The notes: a model not told the origin generated them from the sequence alone. A stretch of 64,000 nt of DNA from Bacteroidetes bacterium GWF2_33_16 (GCA_001768565.1 MEOE01000023.1:124001-188000); one strand, 5' to 3'; positions 1 to 10,627 are shown, counted from the first letter of the stretch. Translations and numbers: made by a program.

Positions 1-1
1 T

Positions 2-1351
2 ACTGTTACAGATGGAACAACATTGCCCGGCTATACAGAGAAAACGCAGCTTTTTGGTATGAATAATGCTTTTGATGCATCATCTGCACCCGGGTGGCCT
101 TTTGTTTTTGGTTGGCAAGATGATGATTTTGGAATAAAAGCAATTGAAAATGGCTGGTATACTTACGATACAACAATGATCAACCCTTATTTGATGACCC
201 AAAACAAAAATCTTAACATAAGAGCCACGCTTGAACCTGTTCGAGGCCTTAAAATAGATCTTACTGCCAATCGAAGTATTTCAGAAAACAATAATCGCTA
301 TTATTTGCCTGCACAATACGGAACAGAACCTTATAATGAACAAATTACTGGGAACTTTTCTATGACATACTTAACTATTCTTACTGCTTTTGAAGATATC
401 TCCGGTGAAAATAATTATTATTCGCAAGCATATGAAGATTTTAAAAATTATCGTAACGATATTTCCCGTCGATTAGCCGAAACAAGAGCGCCCAATAGCA
501 ATTACTCATACAACCCAAATGATCCACATGCAAATGATCAAGGATATATGGCAGGATATGGGAGTTTATCACAAGAAGTTATGATACCAGCTTTCCTTGC
601 TGCTTATGGAGTTGTTGGCAAAGACAATATCGCTCTTGATATATTCCAAAAAATTCCATTACCAAACTGGAATATTCGCTTCGATAGACTAAAAGATATT
701 CCTCTTTTAAAGAGATATTTTAAATCAATTAATATAAGTCATGCCTATAGATCTTCATATAATATTGGAACGTTTATTAATAATTTAGAATACTCTCCAG
801 ACGAAGATGGTTATAGTTATATAATAGATCAGCAATCTAATTTTATTCCAGAATTCAACATCTCATCTGTATCAATAAATGAGCAATTTGCTCCTCTTAT
901 TAATATTGATATGACTTGGATTAATAATCTTACTACGCGTTTTGAAATGAAAAAATCGAGAACTATAACGCTTAGTTTTTCAAATAATCAAATAACTGAA
1001 GTGCATAGCGATGAGTTGGGCGTAAGTTTAGGTTACCGATTCGATAACTTTAATCTGATTTTTGATTTTGGCAAACAACAGGAAAACTTTAAAAGCGATT
1101 TGAATATTCGAGCTAATCTGAAAATCCGCGATAATCTCACTATTCTCAGGAAAATTGCCGAAGAAGTAGATGATATCTCTGCAGGCGAACAAACAATTGT
1201 TATAGGTGTTTCTGCCGATTATCAGTTAAGCGATCGCTTAACTCTGCGCTTATTTTACGATAGAACCGCCCGCGAACCATTTATATCTACAACATACCCA
1301 ACATCAAACACAAGTTTTGGATTTAGCCTACGATTTACTTTAACGCAATAA
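2..1351 (+). CDS. sprA: SprA/SovT-type T9SS outer-membrane translocon protein, C-terminal part (5' end outside window)
   Basis: The reading frame is open from the first bases of the window to the stop at 1349-1351, so only about 449 C-terminal residues of a much larger protein are present. SprA (SovT in Porphyromonas) forms the giant outer-membrane barrel through which type IX secretion substrates leave the cell. The seen sequence is rich in alternating aromatic and polar residues, with segments such as PGWPFVFGWQD early and a closing strand GFSLRFTLTQ ending in an outer-membrane-like C-terminus. The following gcvH matches the usual sprA-gcvH order in Bacteroidota, and the porP-gldKLMN operon lies about 50 kb further on. 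The assignment rests on the recalled SprA C-terminal pattern plus context; an unrelated large outer-membrane protein is the alternative. Confidence 0.85.
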   Translation, partial: TVTDGTTLPGYTEKTQLFGMNNAFDASSAPGWPFVFGWQDDDFGIKAIENGWYTYDTTMINPYLMTQNKNLNIRATLEPVRGLKIDLTANRSISENNNRYYLPAQYGTEPYNEQITGNFSMTYLTILTAFEDISGENNYYSQAYEDFKNYRNDISRRLAETRAPNSNYSYNPNDPHANDQGYMAGYGSLSQEVMIPAFLAAYGVVGKDNIALDIFQKIPLPNWNIRFDRLKDIPLLKRYFKSINISHAYRSSYNIGTFINNLEYSPDEDGYSYIIDQQSNFIPEFNISSVSINEQFAPLINIDMTWINNLTTRFEMKKSRTITLSFSNNQITEVHSDELGVSLGYRFDNFNLIFDFGKQQENFKSDLNIRANLKIRDNLTILRKIAEEVDDISAGEQTIVIGVSADYQLSDRLTLRLFYDRTAREPFISTTYPTSNTSFGFSLRFTLTQ

Positions 1352-1424
1352 TCGATTTTTATAAAAAAATGATTATTTTTGGCTTGATTTTTTTCACGAG
1401 AATTTTAATTTAAAATAACTTATT

Positions 1425-1805
1425 ATGAATATTCCACAAAATCTAAAGTACACCAAAGATCACGAATGGATTCGTGTTGAAGGTAACGAAGCTTATGTTG
1501 GTATTACTGATTATGCACAAGGAGAACTTGGAGATATCGTTTTTATTGAGATCGAAACAGTAGGTGAAAAACTAGCTAAAGAAGAAATTTTTGGTACAGT
1601 AGAAGCTGTTAAAACTGTTTCTGATATGTTTATGCCTGTTTCTGGTGAGGTTTTAGAAGTTAATCCAAAACTTGAAGAATCTCCCGAAGTAGTAAACAAA
1701 GATCCTTACGGCGATGGTTGGTTTGTTAAAATTGCCATTACAAATGCAGCTGAAATAAGTGAATTATTAGATGCAACGGCATATGCTAAATTATTACAAG
1801 CATAA
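1425..1805 (+). CDS. gcvH: Glycine cleavage system H protein
   Basis: This 126-residue lipoyl carrier shuttles the aminomethyl intermediate between the P, T and L proteins of the glycine cleavage system in the cytoplasm. Its length is normal for GcvH. It shows the N-terminal YTKDHEWI signature and the lipoylation site in [13 protein letters not shown], with the acceptor lysine at about residue 63. The start ATG at 1425 gives the usual N-terminus ([15 protein letters not shown]). The gene sits 73 bp behind sprA and ends in a strong hairpin terminator. No P, T or L gene is in the window, so the rest of the complex must be encoded elsewhere. Confidence 0.97.
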   Translation: MNIPQNLKYTKDHEWIRVEGNEAYVGITDYAQGELGDIVFIEIETVGEKLAKEEIFGTVEAVKTVSDMFMPVSGEVLEVNPKLEESPEVVNKDPYGDGWFVKIAITNAAEISELLDATAYAKLLQA

Positions 1806-1822
1806 TTTTATTTATTAAGATA

Positions 1823-1856
1823 AAAAAACGGCTCGAAAATTTTCGAGCCGTTTTTT
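1823..1856. terminator. Bidirectional intrinsic terminator between gcvH and infB
   Basis: There is a perfect inverted repeat CGGCTCGAAA/TTTCGAGCCG flanked by an A-run on the left and a T-run on the right. It lies between the convergent gcvH and infB genes and can terminate transcription from both sides. Confidence 0.9.
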
Positions 1857-1873
1857 GTTTCCTATAATAGATC

Positions 1874-4804
1874 TTAAAGTTTTTTCTTTACCTCAACCTC
1901 CTGGTATCCCTCAACTATATCTCCTACCTTAATATCATTAAAGTTATCAATATTTAATCCGCATTCATAACCAGAAAGAACTTCTTTAACATCATCCTTA
2001 AATCGTTTTAATGATCCAAGATTTCCGGTATAAATTACAATTCCATCACGAATAACTCGTACCCGAGTGTTTCTGTTTATCTTACCTTCGCGAACCATAC
2101 AACCAGCAACAGACCCAACTTTCTTAATTTTGAATACATCCCTCACTTCCACTGTAGCTACAATTTCTTCTTTCATTTCTGGCGAAAGCATACCCTCCAT
2201 AGCATCACGAACCTCGTTAATTGCATCGTAAATAATTGAGTACAATCGTATATCAATTTCTTCTTTCTCGGCAAGCTTACGAGCATTCATTGAAGGACGA
2301 ACCTGGAATCCGATAATAATTGCATTTGATGCTGCAGCAAGTAAAACATCAGATTCAGAAATCTGACCTACACCTTTATGTATAATATTTACCTGTATCT
2401 CGTTAGTACCCAATTTAATTAATGAATCAGATAGAGCTTCGATTGAACCATCCACATCACCTTTAACAACAATGTTAATCTCCTGGAAGTTTCCAATAGC
2501 AATACGACGACCAATTTCATCAAGAGTAATATGTTTTTGAGTTCGTAAACTCTGTTCTCGCTGCAACTGCTCACGCTTATTGGCAATGTCTCTGGCTTCC
2601 TTATCGCTTTCCATTACATTGAATTTATCACCAGCTTGTGGAGCACCATTCAATCCTAAAATCTGAACCGGTGTTGATGGTCCTGCACCTTCAATTCTTT
2701 TGCTACGTTCGTTATACATGGCCTTAACGTGTCCAAAATAACTTCCGGCAATTATTACATCTCCAATTTTTAGTGTTCCTGCTTCAACAAGAACTGTTGA
2801 GATATAACCACGACCTTTATCAAGCTCTGATTCAATAACTGTACCATGAGCTCGTTTATTTGGATTAGCCTTTAAATCAAGTAATTCGGCTTCGAGCAAT
2901 ATTTTTTCTAATAGTAAATCTACATTTGTTCCTTTTTTAGCCGAGATATCCTGTGATTGGTATTTACCACCCCACTCTTCGACCAGGTAATTCATATTTG
3001 CAAGCTCTTCCTTTATCTTTTCAGGATTTGCGCCTGCCTTATCTATTTTATTGATAGCGAAAATTATAGGAACACCTGCGGCACTCGCATGATTAATTGC
3101 TTCTACTGTTTGGGGCATAACATTATCATCTGCCGAAACTACAATAATAGCAATATCAGTAACTTGAGCTCCACGTGCACGCATGGCAGTAAATGCTTCG
3201 TGACCCGGAGTATCTAGAAATGTAATTGTCTTTCCATTATCCAGTCCAACACTATATGCACCGATATGTTGTGTAATACCACCAGCTTCACCAGCTATAA
3301 CATTTGCTTTACGCACAAAGTCAAGCAACGATGTTTTACCATGGTCAACGTGTCCCATTACGGTAACAATTGGTGGGCGGTATACTAATTCCTCGTCTGT
3401 ATCTTCTTCTTCCTTAATAGCTTCCTGTACCTCAACACTAATAAATTGAACTTTAAAGTTAAATTCATCAGCAACCAACGCCATTGTTTCAGCATCCAGT
3501 CGTTGATTTATCGAAACCATTAATCCCAGATTCATACAAACCGAAATAACATCAACTACAGGAGCGTCCATCATAGATGCCAACTCGTTAACTGATACAA
3601 ACTCTGTAACTTTCAGGATTTGCTTATCAGCTTCCAGCTTAATGCTATCTTCTTGTTGTTTTAGGTTGAGTGCCTCACGTTTTTCGCGACGGTGTTTTGA
3701 ACCCTTCGATTTTCCTTTTCCTGTTAAACGAGCTAAAGTGTCCTTAATTTGCTTTTGAACATCTACATCGCTCACTTCAGGGCGAAGTTGTCTCTTTTTC
3801 TTCTTCTTAAGCTTACTTCCTGAATCCAGATCCTTTTTTTGTTCAGTTACCGTTACAACCGGTTTCTTTTCAGTAGTTTCAGGTTTGCTAAATTCTTTAT
3901 GAATTCGTTTACGTTTCTTCTTCTTTGTTCTTAAATCATTTGACGACGCAACTGGTTTTTTATCTTTATCCTTCTCGGGTAATACTATTCTTCCAACAAC
4001 CGTCGGGCCAGTAAGTCTCTGAACTTCGGATTTAAAAAACACTTGTTTGGGCTCCACAGATTCTTGAACTGGTTCTATAGTTTTTTCAATAGGTTTTGCT
4101 TGTTCTTCAACAACAATTTGTTTTTCAATTTTCTTTTCAGGAGTTTTTACAGATTCTTTTTGTTCCTTCTCGTCATCTTTCTGCTTTCTGGTCTTCTTAT
4201 CAGGTCGTGTTTTTTGGTTTAATGAATCCAGATCGATTTTACCAACAACCTTAACCGAATCTTTTGCTTGATCTGTCTTTTTATCCTCAACAACTTCTTC
4301 TTTTTCTTTTTGAGCAGGTTTCTCCTCAATTGGTTTTTGTTCTTCGATTGGTTCAGGTTTTGATTCTTTCTTTTCAGGTTCAGCTTTCGCAGGTTTCTTT
4401 TCAAGATCAATTTTACCAACAATTTTCACTCTATCAGCGGCAGGTTTAGTTTCAGATACTAAAGAAGCACTCCTGCTACTAAAATCCTTAATAAGAATTT
4501 CTTGCTCTGGTATTGATGAATCGTCATCAGCATCTTCTTCGGCTGCTGGGTGAATATCGTTAATAGATATTGTTTCTCTCTTTTCACGCATTTTTGAAAG
4601 ACTCAGTTTTTCTGATTCTTTTTTTGCGGACACATCAGAGCTATACTCTTTAACAAGAAGAATGTAAAGCTCTTCAGGCACTTTTGTATTTGGATTTGAA
4701 TCCAGTACAAATCCTTTTTTATGCAAGAACTCAACTATGGTCGAAATTCCCACATTAAATTCTCTTGCTACTTTACTAAGTCTTGTTGTTTTATCGCTTG
4801 TCAT
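1874..4804 (-). CDS. infB: Translation initiation factor IF-2
   Basis: IF-2 is the GTPase that brings initiator fMet-tRNA to the 30S subunit and promotes subunit joining. The 976-residue protein opens with an IF2-N helical domain ([14 protein letters not shown]). A long, low-complexity Lys/Glu/Pro-rich linker follows to about residue 400, then a second IF2-N-like segment. The GTPase domain carries G1 GHVDHGKT at about residue 484, DTPGHEAF and NKID, followed by the domain II-IV region. The linker carries three copies of a VxxVGKIDL-like motif. The gene is third in a rimP-nusA-infB operon transcribed on the minus strand, an order conserved across bacteria. The start chosen gives the usual [12 protein letters not shown]-terminus. 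Confidence 0.98.
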   Translation of the reverse strand: MTSDKTTRLSKVAREFNVGISTIVEFLHKKGFVLDSNPNTKVPEELYILLVKEYSSDVSAKKESEKLSLSKMREKRETISINDIHPAAEEDADDDSSIPEQEILIKDFSSRSASLVSETKPAADRVKIVGKIDLEKKPAKAEPEKKESKPEPIEEQKPIEEKPAQKEKEEVVEDKKTDQAKDSVKVVGKIDLDSLNQKTRPDKKTRKQKDDEKEQKESVKTPEKKIEKQIVVEEQAKPIEKTIEPVQESVEPKQVFFKSEVQRLTGPTVVGRIVLPEKDKDKKPVASSNDLRTKKKKRKRIHKEFSKPETTEKKPVVTVTEQKKDLDSGSKLKKKKKRQLRPEVSDVDVQKQIKDTLARLTGKGKSKGSKHRREKREALNLKQQEDSIKLEADKQILKVTEFVSVNELASMMDAPVVDVISVCMNLGLMVSINQRLDAETMALVADEFNFKVQFISVEVQEAIKEEEDTDEELVYRPPIVTVMGHVDHGKTSLLDFVRKANVIAGEAGGITQHIGAYSVGLDNGKTITFLDTPGHEAFTAMRARGAQVTDIAIIVVSADDNVMPQTVEAINHASAAGVPIIFAINKIDKAGANPEKIKEELANMNYLVEEWGGKYQSQDISAKKGTNVDLLLEKILLEAELLDLKANPNKRAHGTVIESELDKGRGYISTVLVEAGTLKIGDVIIAGSYFGHVKAMYNERSKRIEGAGPSTPVQILGLNGAPQAGDKFNVMESDKEARDIANKREQLQREQSLRTQKHITLDEIGRRIAIGNFQEINIVVKGDVDGSIEALSDSLIKLGTNEIQVNIIHKGVGQISESDVLLAAASNAIIIGFQVRPSMNARKLAEKEEIDIRLYSIIYDAINEVRDAMEGMLSPEMKEEIVATVEVRDVFKIKKVGSVAGCMVREGKINRNTRVRVIRDGIVIYTGNLGSLKRFKDDVKEVLSGYECGLNIDNFNDIKVGDIVEGYQEVEVKKKL

Positions 4805-4869
4805 AATTTATCTGTAAACCATTTAAAAATATCAAAAAAACTGAAAAATTTTCAAATTAAAAATATCTG

Positions 4870-6108
4870 CTATTCAAATTCAGCTTTAAAAATGCGAATA
4901 ATATCGTCTATTGTTTCTTCTTCGAGATCTGTTCGTTTAATCAAATCTTCTCTCGTTAATTCCAAAACACTTTTAGCCGTATCGCAACCAATTGCTTTAA
5001 GAGCATCAAGAACCCATGATTCGATTTCGTCTGAGAATTCGTCGATGCTAACATCTTCATCATCTTCAACTTCTGTTTCACGATATACATCAATTTCATA
5101 TCCTGTAAGTTGACTGGCAAGTTTAATATTTAAGCCTCCCTTACCAATTGCTAACGAAACCTCTTCGGGCTCCAAATATACATCAGCACGTTTTTCATCC
5201 TGATTTAATTTTATAGATATTATTTTTGCAGGACTCAATGATCTCTGAATAAATAATTGTGTGTTATTGGTAAAATTAATTACATCAATATTTTCATTTT
5301 TTAATTCGCGAACAATACCATGAATACGAGATCCTTTAACCCCAACACATGCTCCAACCGGATCTACACGTTCGTCGTATGATTCAACAGCCACTTTGGC
5401 TCTTTCTCCAGGTATACGAACAATTTTTTTAATGGTAATAAGTCCATCGAAAATCTCAGGTACTTCAAGTTCAAATAATCGTTCAAGAAATACAGGTGAG
5501 GTTCTTGAAAGAATAATTAAGGGATTATTATTTTTCATTTCAACACGAACCACAACCGCTCTAATAGAATCACCTTTTCTGAAAAAGTCAGATGGTATTT
5601 GTTCTATTTTAGGTAATATAAGTTCATTATTTTCATCATCAAGAACCAGGATTTCCTTTTTCCATACTTGATATACTTCACCAGTAATAATATCACCAAT
5701 TTTATCTTTGTATTTAATATAGATATTATTTTTTTCCAGATCGAGTATTCGGTTTGTTAAGTTCTGACGTAATGCAAGAATGGCTCTGCGACCAAAATCT
5801 TTTAGTTTAACCTCATCGGTAACTTCTTCACCAACCTCATAGTCATCATCAATTTTCTTAGCCTGTGATAATGGAATCTGAAGGTTTTCATCTTCAAAAT
5901 TAGCATCTTCAACTATTTCACGGTTTCTCCAAATCTCAAAGTCACCTTTATCGATATTAATAATAACATCGAAATTCTCATCAGTACCATAGCGTTTTAA
6001 CAATAAATTACGGAAAACATCCTCCAAAACGGTCATCATTGTTGCACGATCGATATTCTTTAGTTCCTTAAATTCAGAAAACGTGTCGATCAAATTCAAA
6101 TTTTCCAT
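4870..6108 (-). CDS. nusA: Transcription termination/antitermination factor NusA
   Basis: NusA binds RNA polymerase and nascent RNA and modulates pausing, termination and antitermination. The 412-residue protein has the N-terminal polymerase-binding domain (ELKNIDRATMMTVLEDVF). An S1 domain follows at about 135-200 (GDIITGEVYQVWKKEILVL). Two KH domains follow, with GACVGVKGSRI at about 250 and SLAIGKGGLNIKLA at about 320, and an acidic C-terminal helix-hairpin-helix-like tail. It is shorter than the roughly 495-residue E. coli protein, and this shorter form lacks the second acidic repeat. It is the middle gene of the rimP-nusA-infB operon, 65 bp upstream of infB. Confidence 0.97.
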   Translation of the reverse strand: MENLNLIDTFSEFKELKNIDRATMMTVLEDVFRNLLLKRYGTDENFDVIINIDKGDFEIWRNREIVEDANFEDENLQIPLSQAKKIDDDYEVGEEVTDEVKLKDFGRRAILALRQNLTNRILDLEKNNIYIKYKDKIGDIITGEVYQVWKKEILVLDDENNELILPKIEQIPSDFFRKGDSIRAVVVRVEMKNNNPLIILSRTSPVFLERLFELEVPEIFDGLITIKKIVRIPGERAKVAVESYDERVDPVGACVGVKGSRIHGIVRELKNENIDVINFTNNTQLFIQRSLSPAKIISIKLNQDEKRADVYLEPEEVSLAIGKGGLNIKLASQLTGYEIDVYRETEVEDDEDVSIDEFSDEIESWVLDALKAIGCDTAKSVLELTREDLIKRTDLEEETIDDIIRIFKAEFE

Positions 6109-6127
6109 CGTATATTAATTTTATCTT

Positions 6128-6595
6128 TTATTTAAAATGTATTACTAATTTCGTTGACTTTACATCGGTAAACAATAATTGGATTTCTTCAACTATTTTT
6201 TGTTTTTTCTTTTCCCCTTCAACTCTTTCAAGTTTGGTTATTTCTAGAATAAATCCGTTTTCATTTACACTCTTAAGAATACCGGTTAGTTTTTTTCCGT
6301 TTTTTACGAGAATTTCAATCTCTTGACCGATATTCTTATAATATTGCTGAATTACTTTAAATGCAGATGACAAACCCGCAGATGAAACTTCGAGCTCATA
6401 ATCTTCTTCATCGCGATTTAATTTGCTATCAATTAACTTGCTAACCTCGACACAATCATCTATAGATATACCTTTTGCACCATCAAGTTCAATTGTTATC
6501 TGGTTAGATGCACCTATCTTAACATCTACAATATAGGCATCTTTTTGAGTAACCAACTCCTGAATTATGCCAATTATGTCGTCTTTTGTTATCAT
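6128..6595 (-). CDS. rimP: Ribosome maturation factor RimP
   Basis: RimP assists maturation of the 30S subunit. The 155-residue protein has the two-domain layout of the family: an N-terminal alpha/beta domain with VDVKIGASNQITIELDGAKGISIDDC and an Sm-like C-terminal domain starting near IEILVKNGKKLTGILK. The segment YELEVSSAGLSSAF corresponds to the family signature LEVSSPGLDRPL, although the usual Pro is replaced by Ala. It is the first gene of the rimP-nusA-infB operon, 19 bp upstream of nusA. No clear Shine-Dalgarno sequence is seen, which is common in Bacteroidota. Confidence 0.95.
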   Translation of the reverse strand: MITKDDIIGIIQELVTQKDAYIVDVKIGASNQITIELDGAKGISIDDCVEVSKLIDSKLNRDEEDYELEVSSAGLSSAFKVIQQYYKNIGQEIEILVKNGKKLTGILKSVNENGFILEITKLERVEGEKKKQKIVEEIQLLFTDVKSTKLVIHFK

Positions 6596-6614
6596 TTTTA
6601 TATCTGTAATAAAA

Positions 6615-6633
6615 TAGGGGACATCGTCCCCTA
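6615..6633 (-). promoter_or_regulatory. Short perfect hairpin in the rimP-nusA-infB leader
   Basis: TAGGGGAC-ATC-GTCCCCTA forms an 8-bp stem with a 3-nt loop about 20 bp upstream of the rimP start. Read on the minus strand it is followed by TTTTAT. It could be a leader attenuator or a structure limiting ribosome access. Function is inferred only from the shape and position. Confidence 0.35.
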
Positions 6634-6792
6634 ATCCTTTTCTATCACTTTTTCAGGCGCAAAAATAGAAATAATCTTGAAAATCACCAAATTATTCGAC
6701 TGAAAATTAGATTTTTAAATTTACAGAAGCCTAAATTCCTTATTATAATTAAAAACTTCTATTTTTGTTTTTTATAATTTACTTGAAAATTA

Positions 6793-8025
6793 GTGAAAGA
6801 TATCCGTTTAAATAAACGTAAAATAGTAAATGATCCTGTTTATGGATTTATAAACATCCCATCCGATCTTATTTTTGATCTTATTGAACACCCTTATTTT
6901 CAGCGATTACGAAGAATAAAACAACTAGGACTAACAGAATTTGTTTACCCTGGCGCTGTTCATACTCGTTTTCAGCATACACTTGGTGCGGTGCATCTTG
7001 TTGATTCGGCCCTCTCTGTTTTAAGGGCAAAAGGATTTGAAATATCGAAAGAGGAGGAAGAAGCTGTAAGTATTGCTATTCTGTTACACGACATTGGTCA
7101 TGGGCCGTTCTCGCATACGTTAGAACAGGCTATTGTCGAGAAGTATAGTCACGAAGAGCTATCACTTTTATATATGAATGAATTAAACACTCAATATAAC
7201 GGTAAGCTTGATCTAGCTATCTCGATTTTCACCAATCAATATCGGAAAAAATTTCTTCACCAACTGGTATCTAGCCAACTCGACATGGACAGGCTCGACT
7301 ATTTGCGTCGTGATAGTTTCTATACTGGCGTATCTGAAGGGGTAGTAAGCTCCGACAGGATAATTAAAATGTTGAGTATTGTTAACGATGAGCTAGTAGT
7401 GGAGGCCAAAGGAATTTATTCTATTGAAAAATTTCTTATTGCTCGTTGGCTTATGTATTGGCAGGTATATTTGCATAAAACGGTTGTTTCTGCTGAGCAG
7501 CTCCTATTAAATATATTTAATCGTGTAAAAGAACTAATTTCTTATGGAGAGAACATTTATTTAACTGATGAGATTCGTTTCTTTTTCAGTAATTCAAATA
7601 AAAATACCGATATTAAAGAGATGCTAGAGATTTTTGCTAAACTCGACGATAACGATATTTTTGTCCTTATTAAAGCATGGGCGAAAGAGAAAGACAGAGT
7701 TTTGTCCTTATTATCAGGAAATCTATTATCAAGACATTTGTATAAAATCGAAATTCAGAATGATCCTTTCAATGATAAAATCATTAAAAAACATTCGGAT
7801 ATAGCATTAAAAAAACTTGGATTTACAGAACAAGAGTTACACTATTTTGTTTTTACTGATCACATTAGCAAGAATGCATATAGTGCTTTCGATGATAAAA
7901 TTCTGATTGCCTACAAAAATGGCAACCTTATTGATATTACAGAAGCATCAGATATGTTAAATATGTCTATTTTATCGAAAACGGTACGTAAATATTTTTT
8001 ATGTTATCCAAAAGAAATCATCTAA
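6793..8025 (+). CDS. HD-domain phosphohydrolase (dNTPase/SAMHD1-like family)
   Basis: This 410-residue protein belongs to the HD superfamily of metal-dependent phosphohydrolases. The N-terminal half carries HTRFQHTLGAVH, the HD pair in LLHDIGHGPFSH (H99-D100), and QLDMDRLDYLRRD, which supplies the later metal-ligand Asp. This arrangement is shared with dGTP triphosphohydrolase and SAMHD1-type proteins. The substrate cannot be read from the sequence. Translation appears to start at GTG (6793), because the conserved IVNDPVYGFI segment begins only about 11 residues later and no ATG lies closer. It precedes lpxD, a neighbourhood I recall from other Bacteroidota, but a link to lipid A is not established. 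Confidence 0.85.
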   Translation: MKDIRLNKRKIVNDPVYGFINIPSDLIFDLIEHPYFQRLRRIKQLGLTEFVYPGAVHTRFQHTLGAVHLVDSALSVLRAKGFEISKEEEEAVSIAILLHDIGHGPFSHTLEQAIVEKYSHEELSLLYMNELNTQYNGKLDLAISIFTNQYRKKFLHQLVSSQLDMDRLDYLRRDSFYTGVSEGVVSSDRIIKMLSIVNDELVVEAKGIYSIEKFLIARWLMYWQVYLHKTVVSAEQLLLNIFNRVKELISYGENIYLTDEIRFFFSNSNKNTDIKEMLEIFAKLDDNDIFVLIKAWAKEKDRVLSLLSGNLLSRHLYKIEIQNDPFNDKIIKKHSDIALKKLGFTEQELHYFVFTDHISKNAYSAFDDKILIAYKNGNLIDITEASDMLNMSILSKTVRKYFLCYPKEII

Positions 8026-8075
8026 TTATGTTCGATTAGTATTATTTTTACAATTCATACTTTAATTATTTAAGA

Positions 8076-9119
8076 ATGGAATTCACAGCAAAAATTATTG
8101 CCGATTTTTTACAAGGAGAAATAGTTGGCAATCCAGATGTTAAGGTCAATAATGTTGCTAAAATTGAAGAAGCACAGCCAGGAACATTGGCTTTTTTATC
8201 AAATCCGAAATACAATAGTTATTTATATACAACACAGGCATCTATAGTACTTATTAATAGTGATTTTAAAATTGAAAAAGAAATAAAACCAACACTAATT
8301 AAAGTACCAAATGCGTATGAGGCTTTCGCATCGCTTTTGCAGTTGGCTCAACAGGGAAAATCTTTTAAAACGGGGATTGAAGAACATTCAGTTGTTTCTG
8401 AAACAGCCAAACTGGGAGAAAATATCTATATCGGATCATTTGCATATATAGGTGAAAATGTTGAAATTGGGAAAAATGCAAGAATCTACCCTCAGGCATT
8501 TATTGGTGATAATGTAAGCATTGGAGAAGGATCAATTATTTTTGCAGGAGTAAAAATTTACGAAGACTGTGTAATTGGCAACAACTGTACTATTCATGCC
8601 GGTGCAGTTATTGGTGCCGATGGTTTTGGTTTTGCACCTCAATCCGATAATAACTATAAAAAAATACCTCAAATTGGAAATGTGATTCTCGAGGATTATG
8701 TTGAGATTGGTGCTAATGCAACTATCGACCGTGCTACCATGGGATCAACAATTATAAGAAAAGGAGTAAAACTAGATAATCTTACACATATTGCACACAA
8801 TGTTGAAGTTGGCGAAAATACTGTTATGGCAGCACAGAGCGGCATTGCAGGATCAACAAAAATAGGCAAAAACTGTATGTTTGGCGGACAGGTTGGATTT
8901 GCTCCACACATTACCATTGCCGATGGCGTCAAAGCTGCAGCTCAATCTGGCATAGCCCAATCAATAACAGAAGAAAATCTTATAGTGATGGGTGCTCCTG
9001 CTTATAAAATTACGGATTATCAGAAATCATATATTGGGTTCAGAAAATTGCCAGAATTAATTAGACAACTTGCAAATCTTGAGAGAGAGGTAAAAGAACT
9101 TAAGAATAATCAAAAGTAA
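8076..9119 (+). CDS. lpxD: UDP-3-O-acylglucosamine N-acyltransferase
   Basis: LpxD adds the second, N-linked 3-hydroxyacyl chain to UDP-3-O-acylglucosamine in lipid A synthesis at the cytoplasmic face. The 347-residue protein has the N-terminal uridine-binding domain ([19 protein letters not shown]). A left-handed beta-helix of hexapeptide repeats follows from about residue 100. The conserved block [22 protein letters not shown] contains the catalytic His. It closes with a C-terminal helix ([16 protein letters not shown]). Length and layout are typical. It heads the lpxD / lpxC-fabZ / lpxA series on the plus strand. Confidence 0.97.
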   Translation: MEFTAKIIADFLQGEIVGNPDVKVNNVAKIEEAQPGTLAFLSNPKYNSYLYTTQASIVLINSDFKIEKEIKPTLIKVPNAYEAFASLLQLAQQGKSFKTGIEEHSVVSETAKLGENIYIGSFAYIGENVEIGKNARIYPQAFIGDNVSIGEGSIIFAGVKIYEDCVIGNNCTIHAGAVIGADGFGFAPQSDNNYKKIPQIGNVILEDYVEIGANATIDRATMGSTIIRKGVKLDNLTHIAHNVEVGENTVMAAQSGIAGSTKIGKNCMFGGQVGFAPHITIADGVKAAAQSGIAQSITEENLIVMGAPAYKITDYQKSYIGFRKLPELIRQLANLEREVKELKNNQK

Positions 9120-9220
9120 CTGATATTGTGAGGTATTGAACAGAATATTTTAAAAAAAACACGCCCGTATAATAGAATTTTGTAAATTGCGAAAATTTTT
9201 TTAACTGAATAATAACCCGA

Positions 9221-10624
9221 ATGACCGATAAACAAGTAACTATAAGCCAGCCTGTAACACTTAAAGGCAAAGGATTACATACCGGATACGAAGTATCTTT
9301 AACATACAAACCTGCCCCTGTAAATCACGGAATAAAATTTTGCCGTGTTGATTTAACAGGATCACCAATTATTAATGCCGATGTTGATCTTGTTGTTGAA
9401 ACATCAAGAGGCACAACAATTGAAGATAAAGGAGTTAAAATTCATACTATTGAGCATGCATTGGCTGCTTTAACAGGATTGGGAATCGACAACGTTTTAA
9501 TTGAAATGAATGGTCCTGAGGCTCCAATTCTAGATGGTAGCTCAAAACTATATGTTGAAGCCATTGCAAAAGTTGGAATTGAAGAGCAAGATGCAGAAAA
9601 GGATTATTATGTAATTCGTGAAAAAACTGTTTACCGCGACGAAAAAAATAATATTGAAATAATTGCTTATCCCGACGATCATTTCTCAGTAAATGTGCTT
9701 ATCGATTATAAATCGATTGTATTGGGTCATCAGTATGCATCTTACGACGAGAGATCATCAGATTTTACTCAGGAAATTGCTCCTTGCAGAACCTTTGTTT
9801 TCTTTCACGAGCTTGAGTTTTTATTAAAAAACAACCTAATTAAAGGTGGTGATCTTGAGAATGCGATTGTTATTATGGAGCATCCGGTTGAACAAGCTGA
9901 GCTTGATCGTATAGCTGATTTATTTAATAAACCGCATATAAAAGTTAAACCAAATGGCATATTAAGTAATCTCGAATTACATTTTACTAATGAGCCTGCG
10001 CGTCATAAGTTGCTCGATATGCTTGGAGATTTTACATTAATTGGTAAGCGAATAAAAGGTAAGTTTATTGCAACACGCCCGGGACACTATGCAAATACGC
10101 AACTTGCAAAAATTATTAAACAGAACATTAAGCGAGACTCAACCAAGCCAAATATACCTGCTTACGATCAGAATATTAAACCATTATATGATATTAACCA
10201 GATAAAAACCATTCTTCCTCATCGTCCACCATTTTTATTAATCGATAAGATTATATCAATGGATAGCACAACGATTGTAGGAATGAAGAATGTAACCATG
10301 AATGAAGGTTTCTTTGTTGGACATTTCCCCGACGAACCTGTTATGCCTGGTGTTTTACAGGTTGAAGCTATGGCCCAGGTTGGAGGCATTTTGGTTTTAA
10401 ATACAGTTGAAGATCCTGAAAATTACCTTACTTATTTTTTACGAATAGATAAAGTGCGTTTTAAACGTAAAGTAGTTCCTGGCGACACCATCATTTTCAG
10501 AATGTCACTTATACAACCTATACGTAGAGGAATTGCTTTGATGTGGGGAGAAGCATTTGTAGGAGATACGCTAGTAATGGAAGGCGAATTAATGGCTCAA
10601 ATATCAAAAGTAAAAGAAGAATAA
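9221..10624 (+). CDS. lpxC/fabZ: Bifunctional UDP-3-O-acyl-GlcNAc deacetylase / 3-hydroxyacyl-ACP dehydratase
   Basis: This is a 467-residue fusion. Residues 1 to about 305 are LpxC, the zinc deacetylase that commits UDP-GlcNAc to lipid A. It shows the TIEHALAAL motif with E78 and zinc ligand H79, and the ARHKLLDMLGDF segment with the further His and Asp ligands. From about residue 325 a complete FabZ hotdog-fold dehydratase follows, with LPHRPPFLLIDKI and GHFPDEPVMPGVLQVE; the catalytic pair is H368 and E382. The fusion is a known Bacteroidota arrangement and ties acyl-chain supply to lipid A synthesis. The gene follows lpxD by 101 bp and precedes lpxA by 3 bp. Confidence 0.98.
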   Translation: MTDKQVTISQPVTLKGKGLHTGYEVSLTYKPAPVNHGIKFCRVDLTGSPIINADVDLVVETSRGTTIEDKGVKIHTIEHALAALTGLGIDNVLIEMNGPEAPILDGSSKLYVEAIAKVGIEEQDAEKDYYVIREKTVYRDEKNNIEIIAYPDDHFSVNVLIDYKSIVLGHQYASYDERSSDFTQEIAPCRTFVFFHELEFLLKNNLIKGGDLENAIVIMEHPVEQAELDRIADLFNKPHIKVKPNGILSNLELHFTNEPARHKLLDMLGDFTLIGKRIKGKFIATRPGHYANTQLAKIIKQNIKRDSTKPNIPAYDQNIKPLYDINQIKTILPHRPPFLLIDKIISMDSTTIVGMKNVTMNEGFFVGHFPDEPVMPGVLQVEAMAQVGGILVLNTVEDPENYLTYFLRIDKVRFKRKVVPGDTIIFRMSLIQPIRRGIALMWGEAFVGDTLVMEGELMAQISKVKEE

Positions 10625-10627
10625 CAT

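Noticed and set aside
4721..5113. Plus-strand frame of 130 residues across infB and nusA
   Set aside because: It is antisense to the well-supported rimP-nusA-infB operon and shows Ser-rich low-complexity translation typical of a shadow.
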